This document shows positions 1-7,073 of a stretch of 8,406 nucleotides of DNA, piece after piece; positions within the stretch are counted from its first letter, which is position 1; each line of letters starts with the position of its first letter. The stretch covers positions 1 through 8,406 of the forward strand of contig JAEZEN010000186.1 of the NCBI GenBank assembly GCA_023433185.1, read 5' to 3'. The DNA comes from Pseudomonadota bacterium. GTDB taxonomy: Bacteria > Pseudomonadota > Alphaproteobacteria > Rhizobiales > Kaistiaceae. The notes below the pieces were generated by a model. The model was given only the letters and a program-made list of their open reading frames with translations, had not been told where the DNA came from and made no database searches. The position numbers were made by a program, and so were the translations under genes.

Positions 1-825
1 GGGCTGGCCGCGGCGCCCGATCCGGCGCTGCCGGCGGCGGCCGGTCCGGGCAGCTACGTCATGCTCCTCGACCGATCCGGCGCGATCCAGGTGCTGCAAT
101 ACCGGATCGGCGACGGCGCCCTCATCGCGTTCCGGCAGCCGCCCGTCCTGCTCGCACCGGACATCAACACCGCGCTGGTCACGGACCGCGGCTTCCTGCC
201 CACCCGCATCGTCGACGCCTATCGCTTCGCCGGCTACCGGATCGACTACGGCGACCTGCCGGATCCCTCCAATGACGGCCGGGTGACGCTCCTCGCGGCC
301 GTCTACCGCTCCGGCTTCCTGCAGCCTACGACGCTGATCGAGCGCTACGTCGCGGACCTGGCGTGGCTCGGCAGCGAGACCCGGGCGTTCTCGGCCGGCA
401 CCTTCGTCGGCTACGCCTACGAGACCGATTTCCATGTCGGCATCGACGACCAGGCGGCACCGCGCGCGCGGGACACGGTGGCGCGCCGGGTCTACGTGCC
501 CGCGCTCGATCTCGACATCGACGCCGGGACCTGGGCGGCGGCCGGCGACATCCGCGTCGGGCGGGTCGCGAGTTCGGCGGAACTCGGGCCGATCACCTGG
601 CTGTTGTCGGACATCCCCGACGACATGCGGGACTGCATCGCCGGTGTCGTCGCGTCGCCCGAATACCTCCCCTACAGCGCCGCGATCGGCGCCCTGGAAC
701 GGCGAACCCTGGGGCTGATCGACCGGACATCGACCGATATCCTGGAATATGGCATCGCGGACTACGAGGCCGTTGCCAAGCGATACGGGATCGCAGAGAA
801 GTTCCGCGGCTGCGTCCCGATGTGA
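1..825 (+). CDS. Hypothetical protein, 5' end outside the window
   Basis: The frame is open from base 1 and ends at the TGA at 823-825, giving 274 visible residues. An ATG at 61 exists, but about 20 sensible codons precede it (Ala/Pro-rich), so the true start is probably upstream of the window. I do not recognise the family. Visible features are a mixed alpha/beta composition without a transmembrane stretch, a central region rich in aromatic residues (GTFVGYAYETDFHVG at about residues 133-147 of the visible part) and a C-terminus ending GCVPM. There are no obvious nucleotide-binding or metal-binding motifs. It is on the same strand as mmsA but separated by 79 bp carrying a likely operator, so it probably belongs to a different transcription unit. 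Codon use matches the neighbours, which supports a real gene. Function unknown. Confidence 0.7.
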   Translation, partial: GLAAAPDPALPAAAGPGSYVMLLDRSGAIQVLQYRIGDGALIAFRQPPVLLAPDINTALVTDRGFLPTRIVDAYRFAGYRIDYGDLPDPSNDGRVTLLAAVYRSGFLQPTTLIERYVADLAWLGSETRAFSAGTFVGYAYETDFHVGIDDQAAPRARDTVARRVYVPALDLDIDAGTWAAAGDIRVGRVASSAELGPITWLLSDIPDDMRDCIAGVVASPEYLPYSAAIGALERRTLGLIDRTSTDILEYGIADYEAVAKRYGIAEKFRGCVPM

Positions 826-848
826 GGACGGGCCGGCGTCGGATCGTC

Positions 849-889
849 CGTTCCAATTCCCGCACGAATGGAATAGACGTTCCGGAACG
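849..889. promoter_or_regulatory. Putative operator/promoter region of the mmsA operon
   Basis: The 79-bp gap between the upstream gene and mmsA is less GC-rich than its surroundings. It contains a perfect 12-bp palindrome CGTTCCGGAACG at 878-889, ending four bases before the Shine-Dalgarno. The half-site CGTTCC occurs again as a direct repeat at 849-854, and an ATTCC/GGAAT inverted pair lies at 856-860 and 870-874. The even-length palindrome with a central CG resembles operators of LacI-type repressors, but no regulator is visible here. I cannot place a convincing -35/-10 pair. The regulatory role is inferred from position and symmetry. Confidence 0.45.
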
Positions 890-892
890 ACA

Positions 893-898
893 GGGAGG
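893..898 (+). promoter_or_regulatory. Ribosome binding site deciding the mmsA start
   Basis: GGGAGG lies six bases before the ATG at 905. This supports 905 rather than the in-frame upstream TTG-initiated extension at 749, which would add 52 low-complexity residues and overlap the preceding gene. Confidence 0.75.
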
Positions 899-904
899 CA
901 GGCA

Positions 905-2401
905 ATGCAGACTTTCGACAACGTGATCGGCGGCCAGCGCGTCCGTTCCGCGAGCACCCGTACCGCCCCGGTGTTCAACCCGGCCACCGGCGAGCAGTCG
1001 GCCATCCTGCCGCTGTCGACGGCGGCCGAGCTCGATGCGGCCGTGCAGGCGGCGAAGAAGGCGCTGCCGGCCTGGGCCGAGATGCCGCCGCTCCGCCGCG
1101 CCAAGCACATGTTCGCCTTCAAGGCGCTGCTCGACGCCAACCAGAAGAAGATCGCCGAGGCGATCTCCGCCGAGCACGGCAAGACCCACGCCGACGCGCT
1201 CGGCGAACTGCAGCGCGGCATCGAGGTCGTCGATTTCGTCTGCGGCATCCCGCATCTGCTCAAGGGCGAGTTCTCGCGCCATGTCGGCCCGGGCATCGAC
1301 ACCCATTCCGACCGCCAGCCGCTCGGCGTCGTCGCCGGCATCACGCCGTTCAACTTCCCCGCCATGGTGCCGATGTGGATGTACCCGGTGGCGATCGCCT
1401 GCGGGAACACCTTCATCCTCAAGCCGTCGGAGCGCGACCCGTCGGCCTCGATGGTGATCGCCGAGCTGTTCCGGGAGGCCGGTTTCCCCGACGGCGTGCT
1501 CAACATCGTCCATGGCGACAAGGAAGTGGTCGACGCGATCCTGACCCACCCCGACATCAAGGCGGTGTCCTTCGTCGGCTCGACGCCGATCGCCGAATAT
1601 GTCTACCGGACCGGAACCGCGCACGGAAAGCGGGTCCAGGCGCTGGGCGGCGCCAAGAACCACATGATCGTCATGCCCGATGCCGACATGGACAAGGCCG
1701 CCGACGCGCTGATGGGCGCCGGCTACGGCTCGGCCGGCGAACGCTGCATGGCGATCTCGGTGGCGGTGCCGATCGGCGAGGAGACCGCGAACAAGCTGGT
1801 CGAATCGCTCGCCCCGCGGGTGCGCGCCCTCAAGATCGGCCCGGCGACCGACCCCGAGGCCGAGATGGGGCCGCTGGTGACGAAGCAGCACATGGAGAAG
1901 GTGCTCGGCTACATCGACCAGGGCGCCAAGGAGGGCGCCGAGCTGGTGGTCGACGGCCGCGGCTTCAACCTCCAGGGCTACGAGGGCGGCTACTATGTCG
2001 GCGGCACGCTGTTCGACCGCGTCACGCCCGACATGACCATCTACAGGGAGGAGATCTTCGGCCCGGTGCTCTCGGTCGTCCGCTCGCCCAGCTACGACCA
2101 CGCCGTCAAGCTGATCAACGACCACGAATATGGCAACGGCACCGCGATCTTCACCCGCGACGGCGACGCGGCGCGGAGCTTCGCCGACAGGATCGAGGTC
2201 GGCATGGTCGGCATCAACGTGCCGATCCCGGTGCCGGTCGCCTACCATTCCTTCGGCGGCTGGAAGCGCTCGCTGTTCGGCGACCATGCGATCTACGGGC
2301 CGGAGGGTGTGCACTTCTACACGCGGCTGAAGACGGTGACGACGCGCTGGCCCGACGGCATCAAGTCGGGCGCGGTCTTCACCTTCCCCTCGACGCACTG
2401 A
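905..2401 (+). CDS. mmsA: CoA-acylating methylmalonate-/malonate-semialdehyde dehydrogenase
   Basis: This cytoplasmic NAD-dependent aldehyde dehydrogenase family enzyme would convert malonate semialdehyde or methylmalonate semialdehyde, with CoA, to acetyl-CoA or propionyl-CoA plus CO2. The product is 498 residues, the normal length for MmsA/IolA. Visible motifs are TPFNFPAMVP with the oxyanion asparagine at N150, the LKPSERDPSA nucleotide-binding stretch, SFVGSTPIAEYVY, the catalytic cysteine C281 in GSAGERCMA, and EEIFGPVL with E383. The segment that reads ELGGK in hydrolytic aldehyde dehydrogenases is ALGGAKNH here. The usual general-base glutamate is therefore absent, as expected for the CoA-dependent subfamily. 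It is followed after a short gap by two exported proteins and then a carbamoyl amidohydrolase. That context points to the end of beta-alanine/pyrimidine breakdown rather than valine or inositol breakdown. Family assignment is firm; the physiological substrate is inferred. Confidence 0.95.
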   Translation: MQTFDNVIGGQRVRSASTRTAPVFNPATGEQSAILPLSTAAELDAAVQAAKKALPAWAEMPPLRRAKHMFAFKALLDANQKKIAEAISAEHGKTHADALGELQRGIEVVDFVCGIPHLLKGEFSRHVGPGIDTHSDRQPLGVVAGITPFNFPAMVPMWMYPVAIACGNTFILKPSERDPSASMVIAELFREAGFPDGVLNIVHGDKEVVDAILTHPDIKAVSFVGSTPIAEYVYRTGTAHGKRVQALGGAKNHMIVMPDADMDKAADALMGAGYGSAGERCMAISVAVPIGEETANKLVESLAPRVRALKIGPATDPEAEMGPLVTKQHMEKVLGYIDQGAKEGAELVVDGRGFNLQGYEGGYYVGGTLFDRVTPDMTIYREEIFGPVLSVVRSPSYDHAVKLINDHEYGNGTAIFTRDGDAARSFADRIEVGMVGINVPIPVPVAYHSFGGWKRSLFGDHAIYGPEGVHFYTRLKTVTTRWPDGIKSGAVFTFPSTH

Positions 2402-2416
2402 CGCAAGGCGGGGGTG

Positions 2417-3004
2417 ATGCAGGACATGCGACCGACCCCCGGGTGTGACGGCGGCTGGTGGCGGGCCCGGCGCGTCGGGCTTCAAGGTGCCGTCTTTGTC
2501 GGCCTCCTCATCACCGCGACCAGCTCGCCGGCTTGGGTGAACTGGGAGACCTATGTCTCTGTCGAGGACGGCTTCTCAGTCAGATTCCCTACCCCACCGA
2601 TTTTCTTCGATGTCTTGTTCGGAACGAAAAGCGAGAGCATTGCCGCCTACCACCGCTACACCGCCTCCGCTGATGTAGAGAGTTTCAGCGTGGACGTCGT
2701 GCAGTTCGAGCCCGCCGTCCACATGGTGAAGACCGATTCCGCGCTTCTCGCCGCGGCAGTCGACAGAGCAGCCGGTGCCATTTGCCACGCCGGCGAATAC
2801 CGGGAGATCGAGACGAGTGGGCGCCTATCCCATGACGTCGTCTTCGAGTGCCCCGACGAGTGGACGAGGCGGATTCGCTTCATCATCGTCGACGGCCGCC
2901 TCTACCAGGTCGAGGTGAGCGGCGGACCGGATGTGGCCATCAACAAGTCTGCTGAACGCTTCCTCAATTCGTTCAGGCTGGCGGCAGACGGGGCGCCGCA
3001 ATGA
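2417..3004 (+). CDS. Exported hypothetical protein, first member of a paralogous pair
   Basis: The frame encodes 195 residues from ATG 2417. AAGGCGG at 2405-2411 sits five bases upstream; GTG 2414 and ATG 2426 are alternative starts. A basic segment (RARR, residues 16-19) is followed by a hydrophobic run to about residue 35 and SPA at 37-39, consistent with a Sec signal peptide. Cleavage is probably near residue 39-41, so the product is likely periplasmic. The mature part begins NWETYVSVEDGFSVRFPTPP, contains cysteines C123 and C145, and ends AERFLNSFRL. The same layout recurs in the next gene, so the two appear to be diverged tandem duplicates. I know of no function. Base composition is visibly lower in GC (many A/T-ending codons around 2560-2720) than in mmsA or the hydrolase. 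The stop overlaps the next start by 4 bp. Confidence 0.75.
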   Translation: MQDMRPTPGCDGGWWRARRVGLQGAVFVGLLITATSSPAWVNWETYVSVEDGFSVRFPTPPIFFDVLFGTKSESIAAYHRYTASADVESFSVDVVQFEPAVHMVKTDSALLAAAVDRAAGAICHAGEYREIETSGRLSHDVVFECPDEWTRRIRFIIVDGRLYQVEVSGGPDVAINKSAERFLNSFRLAADGAPQ

Positions 3005-3534
3005 TGTCTGTCCAGAGGTCTCGCTGCGTCGCCGCGAAGGTTGTCCCGGCCCTCTTGCTGATCCTTGGACTGATCGGTCCGGCCATCGCCGACGACTGGC
3101 AGACCCTTGCCCCCGAGGGCAAGGGCTTCACGGTGGAGATGCCGACGCAGCCCGAGCACCGCGAGAACCTCAACGACCCCGAGCTGTTCGCCGATGTCGA
3201 CGACTACGGCAGCCCGGTCGGCGACGGCTTCGTCATGGCCACCGTCTTCGACTTCGAGCCCGCCAAGCGCGCGCTGATGAGCGAGGGGGACGTCTTCAAG
3301 CTGGGCGAAGCCATGGTGCAGCCCGGCTGCGCGCCGACCGCGTCGCGGCCGCTGCCGGGTGGGCCAGACGCGGCGGTCGAGACCGATTTCGCCTGCCCCG
3401 AGGGTGTCAGGCTGCGCTACCGCATGCACCTCCTCGGCGACCGGCTCTGGCGCCTTGCCGCCGGCGGCCCGGCGAGCATCGCCGATGGCGACGTGGCAGA
3501 TCGCTTTTTCCGGTCCTTCGCGCTGTCGGATTAG
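3001..3534 (+). CDS. Exported hypothetical protein, second member of a paralogous pair
   Basis: The frame encodes 177 residues and starts at ATG 3001 in an ATGA overlap with the previous stop; an adjacent ATG at 3004 is equally possible. The N-terminus has basic residues, a hydrophobic core PALLLILGLIGPAIA and a clean signal-peptidase site AIA before DDW (after residue 30), so the protein is very likely periplasmic. The mature part parallels its upstream neighbour: W at the start, GKGFTVEMPTQP against DGFSVRFPTPP, a VFDFEPA/VQFEPA block, and cysteines C110 and C132 with the same 22-residue spacing. The second is followed by P and an acidic residue in both proteins. The C-terminus ADRFFRSFAL aligns with AERFLNSFRL without gaps. 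The cysteine pair may form a periplasmic disulfide. Function unknown; the pair lies inside a catabolic operon. Confidence 0.75.
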   Translation: MMSVQRSRCVAAKVVPALLLILGLIGPAIADDWQTLAPEGKGFTVEMPTQPEHRENLNDPELFADVDDYGSPVGDGFVMATVFDFEPAKRALMSEGDVFKLGEAMVQPGCAPTASRPLPGGPDAAVETDFACPEGVRLRYRMHLLGDRLWRLAAGGPASIADGDVADRFFRSFALSD

Positions 3535-3597
3535 GGTTGTCGCGGGCGGCGCGAAGGTTGCAGATTGACGGGACGAACGAGAAGGACGAGCGCTGAC

Positions 3598-4848
3598 ATG
3601 ACCACCCCCGCCGACAACCTCCGCATCAACGGCGACCGCCTGTGGGAGACGATCCACGCGATCGCCGAGATCGGGCCGGGCGTGCGGGGCGGCAGCAACC
3701 GCCAGACGCTCACCGACGAGGATGCCGAGGGCCGGCGGCTGTTCCAGCGCTGGTGCGAGGACGCCGGGATGACCGTGAAGGTCGACGCGATGGGGACGAT
3801 GTTCGCCCGCCGCGAGGGCACCGATCCGTCGCTGCCGCCGGTGGTGATCGGCAGCCACCTCGACACCCAGCCGACCGGCGGCCGCTATGACGGCGTGCTC
3901 GGCGTGCTCGGCGCGCTCGAGGCGGTACGGACCCTCAACGACCTCGGCATCCGCACGCGGCACCCGATCGAGGTGGTCAACTGGACCAACGAGGAAGGGA
4001 CGCGCTTCGCCCCGGCGATGATGGCGTCGGGCGTCTTCGCCGGCGTCATCGACCAGGACTATGCCTATGCCCGCACCGACGCGAAGGGGCTGACCTTCGG
4101 CGACGAACTGGAGCGCATCGGCTTCAAGGGCCCCGAGCCGGTCGGCGGGCGGCCGTTCCGCGCCTTCTTCGAACTGCACATCGAGCAGGGGCCGATCCTC
4201 GAGGCCGAGGGCAAGGACATCGGCGTCGTCACCCACGGCCAGGGGCTGCGCTGGATCCAGTGCACCGTGACGGGCAAGGAAAGCCACACCGGCTCGACGC
4301 CGATGGCGCTGCGCCGGAATGCCGGGCGCGGGCTGGCGCAGATAACCGAGCTGGTCCACCGCATCGCCATGGACCACCAGCCGAACGCGGTCGGCGCCAT
4401 CGGCCATGTCGACGTCTATCCCAACAGCCGCAACATCATCCCCGGCAAGGTCGTCTTCACCATCGATTTCCGCAGCCATGTCCTCGACACGCTCACGGCG
4501 ATGGTGGCCGAACTCGAGGCCGAGGCACCGAAGCTCTGTGCGGCGCTCGGCCTCGGCTTCGAGAGCGAGATCGTCGGCCAGTTCGACCCGCCCGCCTTCG
4601 ACGAAGGCTGCGTCAGGGCGATCCGCGATGCGGCCGAGCGCCTCGGCTATTCGCACCGGGACATCGTCTCGGGCGCCGGCCACGACGCCTGCTGGATCAA
4701 CCGGGTCGCGCCGACGGCCATGGTCATGTGCCCCTGCGTCGACGGGCTGTCGCACAACGAGGACGAGAGCATTTCGAAGGAATGGGCCACCGCGGGGGCG
4801 AACGTCCTCCTCCAGGCGGCGGTCGAGACAGCGGAGATCGTGGAGTGA
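3598..4848 (+). CDS. Zn-dependent N-carbamoyl amidohydrolase (beta-ureidopropionase/L-carbamoylase family, M20)
   Basis: This cytoplasmic hydrolase is predicted to cleave an N-carbamoyl amino acid, most likely N-carbamoyl-beta-alanine, to the free amino acid, CO2 and ammonia. At 416 residues it matches the usual length. The predicted metal ligands are all present: H87 in GSHLDT, bridging D98 in GGRYDG, E132/E133 in TNEEG, H194 in ELHIEQGP and H386 in LSHNEDE. The dimerisation-domain substrate residues are also recognisable (NSRNIIPG and R292 in IDFRS). The GSHLDTQPTGGRYDG wording is typical of beta-ureidopropionases, but hydantoin-route carbamoylases and allantoate amidohydrolases share the fold. 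The start is ATG 3598, with GAAGGA at 3581-3586; a TTG 33 bases upstream is less likely. The downstream gene overlaps it by 4 bp. Comparable genes are named hyuC, amaB or pydC; I assign no symbol because the substrate is not proven. Confidence 0.93.
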   Translation: MTTPADNLRINGDRLWETIHAIAEIGPGVRGGSNRQTLTDEDAEGRRLFQRWCEDAGMTVKVDAMGTMFARREGTDPSLPPVVIGSHLDTQPTGGRYDGVLGVLGALEAVRTLNDLGIRTRHPIEVVNWTNEEGTRFAPAMMASGVFAGVIDQDYAYARTDAKGLTFGDELERIGFKGPEPVGGRPFRAFFELHIEQGPILEAEGKDIGVVTHGQGLRWIQCTVTGKESHTGSTPMALRRNAGRGLAQITELVHRIAMDHQPNAVGAIGHVDVYPNSRNIIPGKVVFTIDFRSHVLDTLTAMVAELEAEAPKLCAALGLGFESEIVGQFDPPAFDEGCVRAIRDAAERLGYSHRDIVSGAGHDACWINRVAPTAMVMCPCVDGLSHNEDESISKEWATAGANVLLQAAVETAEIVE

Positions 4849-5231
4849 CCGTAAGTCGGGAAGAAATCGTCGCCGAGTTCTATGAGGCGTTCAACCAGCA
4901 CGACATCGAGGGCGCGGAGGTGCATCTCGCCCCCGAGGTGCACTGGTCGACGGCAGAAGGCGGCGCCGCGAGCGGCCGGGCCGCCTTCCGGACCTACTGG
5001 CAGGGCACCTGGGCCAAGGGCGACGTCCGCATCGAGCCGATGCAGATGGAGACGCTCGGCGACAAGGTCCATGCCCGGGTCCAGCAGGTCTCGACCTCGG
5101 CGACGGGGACCGTCGTCGAGAACAAGAAGGTCGAGCAGATCTTCGGCTTCACCGGCGTCTTCATCAGCAGCATCGAGACCATCGACCGCGATCCCAACCC
5201 GGATACGGACGAGGAGGACGAGGACGAATAG
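4845..5231 (+). CDS. SnoaL-like/NTF2-fold protein with acidic C-terminal tail
   Basis: The 128-residue product starts at GTG 4845, overlapping the hydrolase stop (GTGA), with GCGGAG at 4831-4836 as a possible ribosome site. Fold evidence is the N-terminal helix pattern EEIVAEFYEAFNQHD, a following L-APEVHWS block, GRAAFRTYW, and late strands ending VEQIFGFTGVFISSIETID. Together these match the order and length of the SnoaL-like/NTF2 superfamily (about 110-130 residues). Members include small enzymes and ligand-binding proteins, so no reaction can be assigned. The last 15 residues (DRDPNPDTDEEDEDE) are almost wholly acidic and look disordered, an addition to the fold. Tight coupling to the hydrolase suggests a role in the same pathway, perhaps handling an unstable intermediate; this is inference. 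Confidence 0.8.
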   Translation: MTVSREEIVAEFYEAFNQHDIEGAEVHLAPEVHWSTAEGGAASGRAAFRTYWQGTWAKGDVRIEPMQMETLGDKVHARVQQVSTSATGTVVENKKVEQIFGFTGVFISSIETIDRDPNPDTDEEDEDE

Positions 5232-5255
5232 TCCGCGCGCCCGAGCGAGGCAACC

Positions 5256-5267
5256 GGAGGGAAAGGA
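5256..5267 (+). promoter_or_regulatory. Ribosome binding site supporting the TTG start at 5277
   Basis: GGAGG at 5256-5260 and AAGGA near 5263-5267 precede a TTG at 5277 by about nine bases. The next in-frame start, GTG 5286, would be 18 bases away. The rare TTG start is therefore preferred, with an unusually strong site compensating for a weak start codon. Confidence 0.55.
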
Positions 5268-5276
5268 ACGCAGAGC

Positions 5277-6128
5277 TTGACCGTCGTGACCGATAGCCCG
5301 GCCGAAGCGGACGCACCAATCGCCGACCCGCTGCCCGACGCTGCTCCGCCGGCGCCGGTGATCGAGACCCGCGACCTGTCGCTCACGTTCCGCACCGCCG
5401 ACGGGCCGGTGACGGCGCTGACCGGCATCGACCTCGCGATCGCCCGCGGCGAGTTCGTCTCCCTCATCGGACCTTCGGGCTGCGGGAAGACCACGCTGCT
5501 GCGGGTGATCGCCGATCTCGAGCAGCCGACGGGGGGGACGATCAGCGTCAACGGCATGACGCCGGGCGCGGCGCGCCGGGCGCGGGCCTATGGCTACGTC
5601 TTCCAGGCCGCCGCCCTCTATCCGTGGCGCAACATCGCGCGGAACGTCGCCCTGCCGCTCGAGATCATGGGGCTCGACCGGGCGACCCGCCGGCAGCGGG
5701 TGCGCGACAACCTCGCGCTGGTCAATCTCACCGGCTTCGAGCGGAAATATCCCTGGCAGCTCTCCGGCGGCATGCAGCAGCGCGTCTCGATCGCCCGCGC
5801 GCTCTCGGTCGAGCCCGAACTGCTTCTCATGGACGAGCCGTTCGGGGCCCTCGACGAGATCGTCCGCGATCACCTCAACGACCAGCTGCTCCAGCTCTGG
5901 GCCAAGACCGACAAGACCGTGGTCTTCGTCACCCACTCGATCCCCGAGGCGGTGTACCTGTCGTCGCGGATCGTGGTCATGTCGCCGCGGCCGGGCCGCA
6001 TCCACGACGTGATCGAGTCGACGCTGCCGCGCGAGCGCACGCTCGACATCCGCGAGACGCCGGAGTTCCTCGCCATCGCCCACCGGGTCCGCGAGGGGCT
6101 CAGGGCCGGGCACAGCTATGAGGATTGA
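5277..6128 (+). CDS. NitT/TauT-type ABC transporter ATP-binding protein
   Basis: This is the cytoplasmic ATPase subunit powering a high-affinity importer for small organic nutrients, 283 residues. All hallmark motifs are present: Walker A GPSGCGKTT (65-73), Q-loop glutamine Q110 in YVFQAAALYPW, signature LSGGMQQ (162-168), Walker B LLLMDEP with D186/E187, D-loop GALDE, and H-loop H220 in VTHS. The sequence IPEAVYLSSRIVVMSPRPGRI is typical of the family handling nitrate, taurine, sulfonates and thiamine precursors. Before the domain is a Pro/Ala/Asp-rich extension of about 28 residues, probably disordered. The permease follows 12 bp later. In reductive pyrimidine clusters of proteobacteria this transporter type is commonly annotated for pyrimidine uptake. 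That substrate is inferred from context, not motifs. Confidence 0.93.
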   Translation: MTVVTDSPAEADAPIADPLPDAAPPAPVIETRDLSLTFRTADGPVTALTGIDLAIARGEFVSLIGPSGCGKTTLLRVIADLEQPTGGTISVNGMTPGAARRARAYGYVFQAAALYPWRNIARNVALPLEIMGLDRATRRQRVRDNLALVNLTGFERKYPWQLSGGMQQRVSIARALSVEPELLLMDEPFGALDEIVRDHLNDQLLQLWAKTDKTVVFVTHSIPEAVYLSSRIVVMSPRPGRIHDVIESTLPRERTLDIRETPEFLAIAHRVREGLRAGHSYED

Positions 6129-6140
6129 GGCGCCGCGCGC

Positions 6141-7073
6141 ATGACTGCAGCGTCCCAGATCGACATCGGGCTTCCCCGCCGCGAGGGGATCGTGGCGCGC
6201 TTCCTCGGCAGCCGCTTCGTCGCGGTGACGGTCATCGTCCTCGCCATCATGGTCATCTGGTATGTCGGCGCCTTCCTCCTCAATGCGCCGTTCCAGCGCG
6301 AGCTCGACGGGCGCGCCGGCGTCGAGCCGACCTTCGTCGAGTTCGTGCGCTCGACCTTCGAGCAGGAGCGCCCGGTCCTGCCCTCGCCCCATCAGGTCGG
6401 GCAGGAACTGTGGAAGACGGTGGTCCTGACCCCGCCGGACTCGCGGCGGAGCCTCCTCTACCACGCCTGGGTGACGCTCTCCTCGACGCTCCTCGGCTTC
6501 GTCCTCGGCACGGTCCTCGGCATCCTGCTGGCGACGGCCATCGTCCATGTGCGGAGCCTCGACCGGAGCCTGATGCCGTGGGTGGTGGCGTCGCAGACGA
6601 TCCCCATCCTCGCCATCGCGCCGATGGTGATCGTGGTGCTGGCCTCCGTCGGGCTGACCGGGCTCCTGCCCAAGGCGATCATCTCGACCTACCTGTCGTT
6701 CTTCCCCGTCACCGTCGGCATGGTGAAGGGCCTGCGCTCGCCGGACCCGATCAATCTCGACCTGATGCGCACCTACAGCGCCAGCCGCGCCCAGACGTTC
6801 CGGAAGCTGCGCTGGCCGTCCTCGGTGCCGTTTCTCTTCGTCTCGATGCGGGTGGCGGTTGCCGCCAGTCTCGTCGGGGCAATCGTCGGCGAGCTGCCGA
6901 CCGGCGCGGTGGCCGGCCTCGGCGCGCGGCTCCTCACCGGCTCCTACTACGGGCAGACGGTGCAGATCTGGTCAGCCCTGGTCATGGCCTCGGTGCTCGC
7001 CGCGGTGCTCGTCGGGCTGGTCGGCGTGGCCCAGAAGATCGTGCTCCGGCGGATGGGGATGCGGCCGGCATGA
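6141..7073 (+). CDS. NitT/TauT-type ABC transporter permease
   Basis: This inner-membrane subunit of the importer is 310 residues and starts at ATG 6141, with only a weak GAGG at 6127-6130 overlapping the ATPase stop. A first membrane helix lies at about residues 26-47, followed by a periplasmic stretch of roughly 60 residues that includes LPSPHQVGQELW. The binding-protein-dependent transport domain then runs from about residue 105 to 300, with further hydrophobic helices. The coupling-helix (EAA) loop is recognisable as YSASRAQTFRKLRWPSSVP at about residues 212-230, although the glycine usual in this motif is replaced. It ends with a basic cytoplasmic tail (RRMGMRPA). The stop overlaps the next start by 4 bp. 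No substrate-binding subunit or second permease gene is visible downstream. Confidence 0.92.
   Translation: MTAASQIDIGLPRREGIVARFLGSRFVAVTVIVLAIMVIWYVGAFLLNAPFQRELDGRAGVEPTFVEFVRSTFEQERPVLPSPHQVGQELWKTVVLTPPDSRRSLLYHAWVTLSSTLLGFVLGTVLGILLATAIVHVRSLDRSLMPWVVASQTIPILAIAPMVIVVLASVGLTGLLPKAIISTYLSFFPVTVGMVKGLRSPDPINLDLMRTYSASRAQTFRKLRWPSSVPFLFVSMRVAVAASLVGAIVGELPTGAVAGLGARLLTGSYYGQTVQIWSALVMASVLAAVLVGLVGVAQKIVLRRMGMRPA

Noticed and set aside
826..849. GGACG/CGTCC hairpin after the first gene as a terminator
   Set aside because: The stem is only five base pairs with a long loop and no T-run, so it is too weak to support.
749..904. N-terminal extension of mmsA from the TTG at 749
   Set aside because: It would overlap the previous gene by 77 bases and add 52 Ser/Arg-rich residues. 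The ATG at 905 has a well-spaced GGGAGG and gives the normal family length.
3565..3597. TTG-initiated extension of the amidohydrolase
   Set aside because: The added 11 residues (Arg/Thr-rich) are not part of the family, and GAAGGA is placed for ATG 3598.
3970..3990. TGGTCAAC...TGGACCA resembling a RutR-type half-site pair
   Set aside because: It is inside the hydrolase coding sequence, encoding the conserved VVNWTNEEG region, and the half-sites are in the wrong arrangement for the TTGACCA-NN-TGGTCAA consensus.
5277..6128. Short + strand frames at 5590-6012 and 5624-6121 as overlapping genes
   Set aside because: They are shifted-frame readings of the ATPase with Arg/Ser-rich low-complexity translations and no independent ribosome sites.
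593..6548. Very long antisense open frames (593-2485, 2902-4755, 4647-6548, also 7282-8157)
   Set aside because: They mirror strongly supported + strand genes. The translations are low-complexity Arg/Ala/Asp/His-rich without domains, as expected from GC-rich third positions read in antisense.
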